Positions 37,251-48,146 of a stretch of DNA of 64,000 nt are shown here, piece after piece. The notes below the pieces were generated by a model. That model had not been told where the DNA came from and made no database searches. It saw only the letters and a program-made list of their open reading frames with translations. The stretch spans positions 2,503,902-2,567,901 of the forward strand of contig NC_087076.1 of the NCBI RefSeq assembly GCF_026151205.1, written 5' to 3'. How positions within the stretch are numbered: position 1 is the stretch's first letter; each line of letters opens with the position of its first letter. The DNA comes from Bolinopsis microptera. Taxonomy: Eukaryota > Ctenophora > Tentaculata > Lobata > Bolinopsidae. The position numbers were made by a program, and so were the translations under genes.

Positions 37251-38425
37251 ATGATAAGAAGGCAGACACGATTGAGAAGAGAATATCTTTACCGCAAGGT
37301 TAGTTTCATCATTTTGTTTCAATCATATCGTTTTTATTCCGCGGCCGCAAAATGTGGAACTCTCAATTTCGACTTGTTCAATGTTAATGCCATTCTGTTG
37401 TAAAATATTCTGTTGTCAATAATACCATTCGGATAAAATACTAGGTAACCCACAATCCTAATAATAATATTTCGTAGGGTCTCGAGGAGAAAGAGAGAGC
37501 TACAGCTGAGAGGAAGGCTCAGCTAAAAGTAGCTGTAGAGGAAGGTAAACGGATACCAACTGAATTAAAGAAGGATGCGATCAACCTTCAGAAACAGATC
37601 GATCTTGACGGTAAGAACTTTCCGTTTTTATCAAAGTTTGACAACCTTTCATCAGATTGTCGTACGGTTTACCTTATTGTTAGCGTGCTACCGAATATAA
37701 GATTGTACTGACAGTTTAATATGCCAGGGAATGCGGATACGACAATAAACTCTATAGATGACGAGTATCTGTACGCGGGAGTACAAGACCCCAAACTAGT
37801 GCTCACCACCTCCCACGACCCCTCCTCTCGACTCAAACAGTTTGCAAAGGAGATCCGTCTCATTCTCCCAAACTGTCAGCGCCTCAACCGTGGACACTTC
37901 GTGGTGAAGGATCTGGTAGAGGCGTGTAAAAGTAACGATGTGACAGATCTGGTAGTGTTACATGAGCACCGTGGTGTCCCGGACAGCATTGTCATCTGTC
38001 ATCTCCCTTACGGCCCTACTGCTTATTTCTCCCTCTCCAATGTGGTCATGAGGCACGACATCCCCAATGTTGGACCTGTTCAGGAGGTCTACCCTCACCT
38101 TATCTTCCAGAATTTCACTACCAAACTGGGAAAGCGTCTTGAGAGTATATTAAAATACCTGTTCCCTGTTCCAAAACCCGAGAGTAAACGAGTTATGTCG
38201 TTCGTTAACAGTGAGGATTACATATCCTTCAGACATCACACCTACACCGGGCCAGATAACAAGATCGAGCTGTCCGAGGTAGGTCCCAGGTTCGAGATGA
38301 GGTTATTTGAAATCAGACAAGGCACCTTGGAGCAGAATCACACTAATATCGAGTGGAAGTTGAGACCGTATATGAACACTGCCAAGAAGAGATACTTTCT
38401 TGGGGACGAAGAGGAAGAAACGTGA
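37251..38425 (+). CDS. IMP4: U3 snoRNP protein IMP4 (Brix domain)
   Basis: Three exons: 37251-37298, 37478-37610 and 37728-38425, in phase, 292 residues, matching the human 291. IMP4 binds U3 snoRNA and pre-rRNA in the nucleolar small-subunit processome and promotes their pairing. The first exon gives MIRRQTRLRREYLYRK, almost the family consensus. The Brix domain starts near DPKLVLTTSHDPSSRLKQFA and carries ELVEACK-like VVKDLVEACK, HEHRGVPDSIVICHLP and GPTAYFSLSNVVMRHD; it ends with VGPRFEMRLFEIRQGTLEQ. The start lies 311 bases after INTS11, and the XTBD gene begins 335 bases after its stop. Confidence 0.96.
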
Positions 38426-38760
38426 TGAGGGAGATGATTTAATTTATTACTTAACTTTCAGCTGTTCTGTTTCGTCCAGATGAATCTACTTTACTTCTGC
38501 GTTTTAACTGATTGGGGTTTTTTATTTTATTTTTAACAACAGTCGACTATTGGACGGATTTGACCAATTTTGTAAGCTGCACAATTTATCTTATCATAAT
38601 CATGTTTTATTGAAATTTGAATATCAAACGATTATTCAAACCCAAATTTTAAATATATTTGTCAAATTTAATTGCATTATTTCGACAGTTTTCTCCTCAT
38701 ACCTCAAATTCTTCTGTTTAGTTTAACATGGCTCCACTAAACTAGACTCTCTATTTAGTG

Positions 38761-39234
38761 ATGGAGGGAGAAAAACCGTGGGACAGTACCTACCAATACC
38801 AGTGTAAAAAGAAGATGTTTGAGGAGCACAAAGAAGAGTTGGGGGAAAGTAGAGCGGTGGCCCTGGCAAACGTGTGGGCTAATTATCATTTCTTAAGTAT
38901 GCCGGCTAGCTATCTCTCCTTAGATATGCGTGTTTACTATCTCTTCTTAGTGATGTGATTTCATAGGATCGTTTTAAACATTTTCTAGGTTCATTCATTT
39001 TCAATTTGCACTACGTTCTGTTTTTAATTGTTTTCTTCTTTGTTTGATCACATAATATATCCGGCAGATTGTTCCTACCCTCCTGAAGCATTAGCAGCCA
39101 TCAACAGCTGGGGACCTCCACCTAGAGATGCAATGTATGAGGAGAAGATGAAAGAGTTAAAGGACAGAGAGGCAATAATGGCTGGAGATAAACCTACAAG
39201 GTACATTAATACTATGTTAGCCAAGTTAATATAA
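38761..39234 (+). CDS. Small XRN2-binding (XTBD) domain protein, CDKN2AIPNL-like
   Basis: Exons 38761-38896 and 39068-39234 join in phase to a 100-residue protein that is almost entirely an XTBD domain. The core reads ESRAVALANVWANYHFLN then CSYPPEALAAINSW, with the same intron position as in the NKRF-like gene at 55012. XTBD domains of CDKN2AIP, CDKN2AIPNL and NKRF hold the 5'-3' exonuclease XRN2. The size fits CDKN2AIPNL (116 residues in human). A possible donor at 39201 could extend it, but no downstream exon in the right phase was found. The ATG lies two bases after ctatttag. It may be the detached XTBD module of the neighbouring NKRF-like genes, since those at 43.5 and 50.8 kb lack this domain. 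Confidence 0.85.
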
Positions 39235-39344
39235 TACCTTCAAGATATAGATACTGGATGCAAGATAAGAGAAAGTTCATGTTCAAGAGATAAGAGAGGA
39301 TAGAAACATTGCTTTCAGTAAAATTATTAATTGCAATTTTAGTG

Positions 39345-39362
39345 CCCCCCCCCCCCCCCCCC
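39345..39362. repeat. Poly-C run of 18
   Basis: An isolated C18 between the XTBD gene and the NERD-helicase gene, equivalent to a G run on the other strand. No paired run or target duplication was found. Confidence 0.9.
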
Positions 39363-39567
39363 GCCACATTTCTATGTGCTTCTAATCAGTGGAATAAATT
39401 CACCTCGTTAAAACTTTAAACACGTATCTTTATGAAGTAATGTGTGAGAAATTATACATAATAACGATTACATATTAAGAAGATAATTTAATATTGCTAC
39501 TAAAGTCTAAAATACTCATTGTAGACGGCCACAAATTCGTCAACATTCAACATCATTAACGCTTTCC

Positions 39568-41793
39568 TCAATCCTCACTCATAGTCATATCGATTATTCT
39601 GACAGAATCTTTGAGTTTCTTTAACAATCGTTTATGTTCATATGACGGAGGAGGAGATTGGCAACGTGGATCATACTCTCCGTCCACATTAGATGTTATC
39701 ATTATCACAACACAGTATACTCTAGCTCGTGACATCTTCAGGTAGAGGGAAGGTAATGGACATTGTTCCATATGGTCTAATACAATAACAGCAGGGTACT
39801 CAGTCGAGTAGCAAGAGTCCACCACACACCACTCCATTTTACCAGATCTGTACTTCACAACGCCTACTTTGAACCCACAAGGAACATCTGTATTAATGTG
39901 TAGTTTATCGAATTCTTTGTTCAAGATTGAAGTTAATTTGGTTTCTGTATCCTTCATATTGATGACGTACAGAACTGTTCGAGGTCCCTGTATTGCATGT
40001 CCTGGTTTTAGGGCTGGTAACAAAACTTCTATATTGTCAGTTCTAGACTCAAAATTATTGTTAGAATCAACTATTTCATTTCTTATCTTCAATAAGATAC
40101 CCGCTAAATCGCCAGTACTTCTCATGTTCAACGATAAATTAACTCTATTGTCAGCTGGTATGAGTTGAATGATTGGCTCGTACACTTCCGACATGACAAT
40201 TTCATAAAAAGAGCTTATCTGGGTTAAATCACTCGTAATCCAGACTCTGTTGGATAATGATAATTGTTTAAATCTACTTAGTAGGTCCTCACGATGTAGT
40301 GTGTACAGCGCTGCTTGACAATCATCTACGAAAACGTGCACATTCCTTCCCACTAGTTTCTCCATAAGTTGTATAAAACCACAATATCTCACTATGTTAA
40401 CCATCACTACCTGGTTATTGTGCTCTGATATCACCTCTACCAAGGTATCTAACGAATCCTTGTGAAAGATTGCTTCCACAGTTTTGTGTCCGATATCAGC
40501 CTCGTCAAAAATATTTTTATAATGTAAAATGTTGGAGTTGCTAGTTTTAACGAAGAAGACAGCTCTGTTCACTTTGCTAGATGAGATCAACTGTATTATC
40601 TTAGCTAACAAAATTATGGTTTTCCCTGAACCTGCTGACAGTCCATTTATGAATAGAAGGTTATCATCCCTGTTGAAGGTTTCGCATTGTTCTGATGTCA
40701 AATTCTTTACTCCGATGATATCTCTAAAGATGTGAACTCCGTTGTTAATATTCACAGCTTCAACTTCAGATCCCTTCCTTACATCATGATTTAGTGGATA
40801 GTTTGAACTAGGAGATACTATATCTTCCTTTCTTAACAACTTATCAATTTCCACTACACACTTTCCTAAACTACACCTCTGTTCATCGCACATGTTTTCA
40901 TCAGTGCACCATATAGCAATAATTGTTTCTTTGACTTCTTTTTGAATAATATCGATAGCATCTCCTGTAATGAAGTTCGTTACATTTGTACACCACCAGC
41001 TCCTGAAATTAAGGAAATCTTCTTGGCAGATGATCTGCTTCTTCTGCTCTTCATCCATGTCAGTTAAAAGAATACGGGGTGTACTTGGAAAAGCGGAGAA
41101 ACTAAATACCAAACATTCCTCCGGGCCATTCTTCATCATGCTCTCAATTAAACATTTCATTTTATCTCCCTGGTCTTGGGATTTTTCGAATGCCAGAGAA
41201 AGTTGTTTTCTTTCTTTCTCGGTTAAATCTTTGGCCACTTTCTTGACAAGGGAAATATTACTCACCTCAACTATCACAATAAAGTTCCTTCCAATAACCA
41301 AAAAATCGATGTCGCCTTCTTGTTCTGCAGGATTCTTTCTGCAAGCCACACAATTACTTCTAACATGTCTGGTATCGCACAGTCTATGTTGGTGATGAGT
41401 ATACTGGAACTGTTGCAGAATTAAGAAGTCTCCACTCAGTCCCTCCAGTGCCCGATACACCATCATGATCACTTCTGCCTCATATTTTGCCTGCAGACAC
41501 TCTTCATTATCAAAATCTCTGCTGGAACCCCCCTCTTTGTCTATGTTGATGTTTCGTCTGCTCGGAGCAGGTGGTAGCATTATCGGAGTCTCATATTCCG
41601 AAACACAGTACTTCTCAACGATTTCTTTACCTTTTACTTTGTACTCTTCCAACGTAGTGAGCTCTGAAAAATACCACGTTAGAGATAAATAGCCCATCGT
41701 CTTAGTCTTACTTCAAAATAATGATCTTTATTATTGAAAATATTTAAAATAGTAGTAGTCCGCGAGTACTGAATCAGTAAACCTACCAGACAT
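39568..41793 (-). CDS. NERD-like nuclease fused to an SF1 (UvrD/DUF2075-like) helicase
   Basis: A 7-base first exon (41793-41787, ATGTCTG) joins 41663-39568 in phase, giving about 700 residues; the second exon has no stop. The N-terminal third resembles a NERD or restriction-type PD-(D/E)xK fold: a cysteine set around CVACRKNPAEQ, then GDIDFLVIG and VIVEVSN (Asp about 120, Glu about 135), but the usual Lys after the Glu is Ser, so cleavage activity is doubtful. The helicase part shows Walker A GLSAGSGKT (about 343-351), Walker B VFVDD (about 447-450), VWITSDLTQISS (motif III), LSLNMRST (motif IV), TEYPAVIVLDH (motif V) and YLKMSRARVYCVV (motif VI). It is the only gene on this strand in the gene-dense half. 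Its role is unknown; the architecture recalls Schlafen-type and prokaryotic defence helicases, which is only an analogy. Confidence 0.8.
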
Positions 41794-41799
41794 ATTGCT

Positions 41800-43490
41800 T
41801 TGTTCACCTTGACCAGCAGTCGCAAGTATATAATTGTAATTCATTTCTACCACAGCTAATACAACTGCGAATGTAATATCAATACAAAAAACAGTTTTAA
41901 AATTTGACCGCTAAATGCAGGGTATATCAGTTTTAGAGGACAAGAGGCATTTTTTTCCCTTTGAATCAATCAAACTAGATGAATTGTTGTAAATACTGAG
42001 ATCAAACTATCAATTTACAGGCTATCGTCAAACATGTTGCAAGGCGTCATCTTCAGTGACATAAGCCCTAGAAATTGTAAAAAGTTAGTAAAAATCTGAA
42101 CACTCTTAAAACGGTTATAAAGTTAAAATTAAGATGTAAGGAGTAAGGGAAGGCCAAAAGGAGTTTTTAGAGGAATTTAGGGAACATCTTTACTTGCTCA
42201 GGGTTTAGCGCCAGGATAAAGATTCCTACATAGTCCAATCAAATGTTATCGGATAATTCAACGTAAGTTTAGAACTCAAAACGAACGATTTTCAAGTGCA
42301 GTCAATTAACAGTCATTTAAAAGTGTTACAATAAGAAAGTCAATGATAAAATCTAAAATTCTGTCTCAGACACAACAGTCACTGATGAGAGAGAAGAACA
42401 AAATGACAAATGTACGAAACTAATTTAACATTGAGTAGAAAGTAGAAATAGAAATGGCGGCTGCTGGACTGACCTTGTTATTCCTAATAAGGATTGTCAT
42501 GGGTGTGTTTAGGCGGGAAAATACTCGTTCCCGCCTAAATAGTAAATAGGCATTTCTTCATCTACAATCTGTCTGTATATAACTGGAGTCTGGTTGTGTA
42601 CATCACTGTACATTGTACAATGTACACCCATTTTCAAGGGCAGGTACCACATGAAATATATAATATAATACATGATATTTGTTTGCAGTTCACCGTTCAA
42701 TGAATAATCAAATGTATCATTTTAACAGTAAGCTTACATTCAGAACTATCGCAAAAATGAGGATTAGCTTTGAAATCCATGGCTGTAAATTTTGTAAATT
42801 GCAAAAGCGACCCCTCCTTAAAACTTTGCTGGTTTTCCTTAAAATAGGATTCAGTAGTTAAACCGGTTTTGTTTCAGCCAAAAGAAGAAGCAAAGAATGC
42901 AAATGCACATGTGACAGAGTGACCGGTAAAAGAGACTCTCAAGAATATCAAGGGTCAGTTCAGATCTTGAAAGTTTTGGAGTTTTACCTCTAATAGGTAA
43001 TTATCTAAAAGACCGTTATCAGAATTAACTCCATTAACTCGAGTTTGTTCTTTGGAGGGAGCCTCCAAAATCCGGACGGAAAGCAGAACACTTGAATCGA
43101 GTCACTTTAAGTCGACGAAAACTGATAACTTTATTATTCAGCGAAGAGAGTGACATTTTTCTAATCTTCATTTTAATATTTGACAAGTTGGTGTTTAAGT
43201 TGTATCTATACTATTTCTATTCCACATATTATTTAATGCTTTTATTGTCATTTTATTGCAATTTAACGTGTGCGTGTCAAGTTTAAACGTTATAACATAG
43301 ACTCTTGTTAATGGGAAGATGGTCCACATTTTTAAACATCAATCTCCCTATACATATAACATATTGTATTAACCAAATCTTTCGGCATTTAAATTCTACT
43401 GAATTAGGTGATGGGTATTCGGATTATTTACATTTCTTGTGATATCTAAGATTATTCTAGTATGCTAACTCTAACTTATATGTTCAGTTT
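41800..43490. other. Intergenic region without a recognised gene
   Basis: An AT-rich gap between divergent genes, so it should hold the promoter of the NERD-helicase gene and the 5' region of the NKRF-like gene. A perfect short hairpin, taggcgggaa facing ttcccgccta, lies at about 42,509-42,538. No coding exon in usable phase was found. Confidence 0.5.
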
Positions 43491-43496
43491 TAGTTC

Positions 43497-46400
43497 ATGA
43501 ACGAGAGCAATCCCACCGACATCCTCCTTGAGTCACCAGTCAACTTCAAGGAAGATGTTTCAGTGAATCTTCCAGATCCTTCTTCCTCGAAACATGGCTT
43601 CGGCCCTCCTCCAGAGGAAACGAAAATACCCGTTTCGAATCTGCCACCCCAACCTCGGTCTGATGCTGCACCAGAGCAAACACTAGACGCTTCAGCTCAA
43701 CACTCTGATGCACCTAATAAAATACATATAATTATTGAGCAGTCTGTAGGACAGCTAGATGATCCACCAGAAGTATGCAAGGTTGATGGTAGTATGCACG
43801 ACTCTGCTGGTGACGGTGGAACTAGTAGTAATCCTGAACCTGAATTAATGGACAATTCTTTAAGAGAAATCATTGAGGATGAGAAAGAAATACTGGATCC
43901 AGTCGAGGAAAAGCTTCTACTATTCTTGAAGGATTCGTCCAAAAGAGAGATAGAATTTGCTGGTGACATTTCCAGTCACGAGAGATATTTGGTGCACAGA
44001 TTTGTGACAGAACATGGACTTACTTGTGAGAGCACTGGTAGTAATGCTAATCATAAATTTGTGGTAAAGAAGGCAGGCGATGAAGAGGACGAACTTGACT
44101 ACGGAGCTGGCGGTGACGATAATGAAGAGAAGATGGGCGATGGTGAAGAAAATATACAGGATATGGATGATGTTGAAGGTGATGTGGTCACTGATATTAA
44201 TGGGTCACCAAGTCAGGAAGATGTCGTGGAGCTTTACTCAAACTTTAAGGTTTTTAGCGAATTTTTTGTTCTCGGGACTCAGGGCTGGGGTCGTTCACGT
44301 GTGTATTACGTAATCAGCCGAGGGGTAGTCGAGGGCCGAGGGGAGGCGGTTTTGTGAATGAAACATGTTGACATATTTCTTTGTTCCTTTGCACATAAAT
44401 TATTGCATTATATTATTTCTCCTTTTAAAGGTTATCATAAATCTGTCTCCAATTTCAGGAAGTGGAGACTGTCCAGAATTCTGCAAAACCACCAAATACG
44501 CAAGCGAAAAAACCAAACCAGAATGAAATAAAGTTTGATGTCAAACATGTTAATCCACATCTAACCTTGCGGGATCTGAAGTTGGAACATTTCTCTGGGT
44601 GCTACAAAATGGACAAACCTGTCGTTTCGCAAATTCTTCGAAATATTTGCGGAAGTGCAAAAATTCCTCTTCAAATAGTTCTAGATGAGAAGAAATGCGT
44701 TGGTAATCCAGGTCCTAACAGGTGCAAGGTTTCAATCTATATGAACGATATTCATGTATCCGACGGATTTGGAAAAAATCGTAAAGCAGCTAAAGAATGT
44801 GCTACCCTTACTGCAATAAAATATTTGCAGCACAAAGGAGTCACTTTGTGGGATACTATAACATTGGAAGATAGGTTTGTTGTTGCAAAGCCCATTGAAG
44901 ATCTGGGAGAAGACAAAACCACATTTAAAAGAAACTTCCAAATATTTATGGAAGAATTCATCATGGATCCGAACATAGTGCAGCTTCGAGTTATAGGTAA
45001 ATTTCTAAAACATGTTGCGGACGACTGGAGAAGATCGGAAATTATCAGTAAAAGCAATCAGTATAGTCTTCGTAAAGACGTAACTAGCAATTTTATTCGA
45101 GTTTCCAAAACCAATTCTCTCGTGCACAACCTTGCAGCTTATCCTACTGATGAGTGCAGTGGCCCCTCAGACGATGGTTTACCTAACAAATATGAAGGAC
45201 AGGTAAACTTTTTTAACGAATACTATTTTCCGTCTTGCTTATAATGTTTATTTAATCTATCTTTAGCATCTTGTTTTCTTTTTATTTAATTTATCTTTCA
45301 TCCAAATTAAAAAATATATATATTTATATATGCATATATCTTAGATTTTTCAAAAGGAATGAATCGAAGATAGTCCAGAATTTGAGTTTCAAATTGAGTT
45401 CTAAATCGACCAGTTTCAAGTAACATGTCTTCATTTTCAGAATATATCAAGTTGTGACCTCTCTCAAAAGTTCGTCGAGAACCCGCTTCTACCTTTCTCT
45501 CTGAAAGAACTAGCTAAAACGAAGTACGATCGTCTGAACGTAAGCTCTAACCTCCGTAATTTGCGTCCTCTTAAACTGGACCAATACCAAGGCGTCGTCT
45601 CGAGGAAAGTTGTTGGTCAACACAATCTTCCTGGTATCATAACAGAAATAACAGAAGCTGTTGGAGTATCATGTGAGTTCGATGTGAAGGGACCTTTCGC
45701 TGGAGTTCCGAGACTTCAGTGGAGAGCGTCTTTGTCAATTAACAAAGTATTCATTGCTAAAGGTTTCAGCAAAACCGAAAGTAAGTCCAGAAGTGACTGC
45801 GCAAACAATGCCTTTCATTTCTTACTTTCTGTTGGTCTTAACCTTATTTTCGACGATGAGATAATTGATGGACAGATAAAAAAGGTCGAGAAAGCCGAAG
45901 TTGAATCTTCGAGTATTCGAGAACAGTTTTCTGTATTCCAGGAGGATAAGAGTTTTGTAAAAATGAAGTTCTGTTATAGAATCAGTGAGACTGAAAAGGA
46001 ATTGTTCGAGGTGTTCTGTGAAAAATATAATCTTACACTACTTTACGAGGGCACTGGTGAGATAATGGCAGTTAAAAAGAATTCACATCTGCACAAAATG
46101 GAACTCATCATAAAAGAAGCCGAACAAACCGTTCCCTCCGTTCAGTCCGTTATCATAATATCCAAGGAAGATCTGGCTGTAAATTCTTCTATTCGCTACC
46201 ATATCCAACAGTTTGTCAATAATGACAGTTTGCTTGAACTTCAATTTCCGGAAAATTTGGATGTAACTCAAAAGGAACTAATCGAAGTCCTCTCGGAAAA
46301 ACACAAGTTGAAGCACGATGTTGATGGTTTAAGTAAAATAATCCTCTCTAAAGATCCTGATGATCTTGCTAAAGTTCTGGAAACAAAGACAGAGCCCTCA

Positions 46401-47574
46401 ATTTCTCAGGTATTGGTTTGTTTTGAACTGAATGTTTTGAACTTTTTAAAAAATGAGAAATTGGCAATGTACGGTATATATCAAACTGGAAACTTCTCCT
46501 TAAGAGTGGATTCCTGCAATCATTATCTAAATCTATATCGAAATATACCCTGTATAATATTTGTAAGAGGTCAGAAGATATTGTTTACCACATTAAAATT
46601 ATCACATTGAAAGCCAGTTAAATTAATTGAAAGTTAATTGAATGTTAATCCTCCATAATTGTCAGGTTCCCGGGAAATCAACCACAAAACGAAAGCAAAA
46701 ACAAAGACAGCAACTGACTGGAGTTCCGACTAGTTTGACCCCAAAACTCATTCAACAGAGAGGGACCAAGAGATCGATCATATCTATTCATGATGATGTT
46801 TTAAGGAAAACATTCAGAACGGATAACAATTCTGGCAAACAGCGGACCAAGCCCAATCCACGTATACAAAAGACCAAGAGTAATAGAAGGAGTGAGAATC
46901 GGAGAATTCAAATTGGGGCAGGTAATCCTGCTGGAAATAGTGGGGGTAACCCTGCTAGAAATAGTGGGGGTAACCCTGCTAGAAATAGTGGGGGTACTGA
47001 TCGTAGATTAAGTGAGGGCTGGAAAAACAATGAGAGAGAAGTTGGAAGTCAAGGTGGTAGTGGAATGGACTTTAGTTGGGTTAGTGACGTCGTGAACAGA
47101 GCTGTAAACACAGCGGTTACTGTGAACAGTGCGACAAGAACTACACTGAATCACACAAGTAACAATGCGGCAAACAGGAACAGCGGCGTATCCCTCCTCC
47201 GCCCTCCTTACCTGTCTGAAGAAAGCAGCTCCACTAGCTCGTTTAACCAATCTCTAGCAGTTTCTAACAATCATGCTAAGAACTGGCAAAGTCAGACCAC
47301 AAATGCGTCCCGCACACAAATCAGAGGATTCACATCACTCGGTTCTCAGAAGAGAAGCACTATACCTAGTTACTCTACTCAAAGTGTTAGTGATCCTAGT
47401 TATCAACAGAACACTAATGTGAATTATCAAACCAATGAGCAGGTACCGTATTATCCTGCCTCTTCTATACCCTCCCATCATCAGACTTCATCAGAAGACC
47501 TTTATTCATCATCATCTGGGGCTGAATACCAATCTCAGTATTCATCATGGTTCTCCAGGGGTGGCTCAAACTGA
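43497..47574 (+). CDS. NKRF-like RNA-binding protein with R3H and dsRBD modules, no XTBD
   Basis: Four exons in phase 0: 43497-44249, 44459-45202, 45441-46409 and 46666-47574, about 1,124 residues. Exon 1 is acidic and ends in an R3H-like unit (ERYLVHRFVTEHGLTCESTG then KFVVKK). Exon 2 holds a dsRNA-binding fold (CKVSIYMNDIHVSDGFGKNR and KECATLTAIKYLQHKG). Exon 3 has a second dsRBD-like region (LSINKVFIAKGFSKTESKSR) and two further R3H-like units (ELFEVFCEKYNLTLLYEGTG; ELIEVLSEKHKLKHDVDG). Exon 4 is basic, Asn/Gly/Ser-rich, with three NPARNSGG-type repeats at about 46,920-46,995. The order resembles NKRF but lacks the XTBD and G-patch. NKRF binds RNA and, with XRN2, helps pre-rRNA processing. 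Whether this paralogue does so is inference. The ATG follows ttttag by three bases. Confidence 0.8.
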
Positions 47575-47920
47575 GAAAGATAAGCCGCTTGTTTTGCTAC
47601 TGCCATTGTATGAAATTATTTACATAAGTTGCCCTTTTGCTCAAGTTGTTTGAATTTTGCCACAAGACAAGGGTTGTCTCTTACTTTAGGGTCTGATCTT
47701 GCTGTATAGTTGGTATAATCAGTGCATTCAAGAAGTGTGACATGTCTAAGGCCACTTGTTTTTATCGCATAAATTATCCCAATTACTATAATTATTACAA
47801 TATCATGACAATTGTTGTTATTCTTAAAAGGTTACTCAATATATTGTATGATGTGCTACTGTAATAATCAATTAATTTTATGTCGCTTTAAATCTATTGT
47901 TATTGCATTGATCCAGAATG

Positions 47921-48015
47921 AATTGATCCAGCAATTAGAATCAGTCGATCAAGATGAGAATCCGACTGGAAATTTTACCTTAGCCGATTGTGTGTTCACA
48001 AGACTTGGTGATTGA
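47921..48015 (+). other. Possible alternative last exon of the NKRF-like gene
   Basis: An acceptor-like gatccag precedes a coding-looking stretch that reads NELIQQLESVDQDENPTGNF and stops at TGA 48013-48015. It would join in phase to a potential donor (gagcag|gtaccg) at about 47,441 in exon 4. Composition looks coding, but without transcripts this is only a candidate. Confidence 0.3.
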
Positions 48016-48146
48016 GCTTTTCTTTGTAAACAATCTTGCATGTAAGAATAAGTGAGATCGTGTTAAGTTAAAATTCGAACATCGAAAATCGTGATAAACC
48101 CTCCCCCTTTTAACTGTTTATCTAATCTTAATCTATTGTAGGGAGC

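Noticed and set aside
38761-47574. XTBD exons spliced to the NKRF-like gene at 43497 as one gene
   Set aside because: The only possible donor (39201) is in phase 2, while the frame at 43497 has an in-frame stop just upstream and can only be entered in phase 0; no bridging exon was found.
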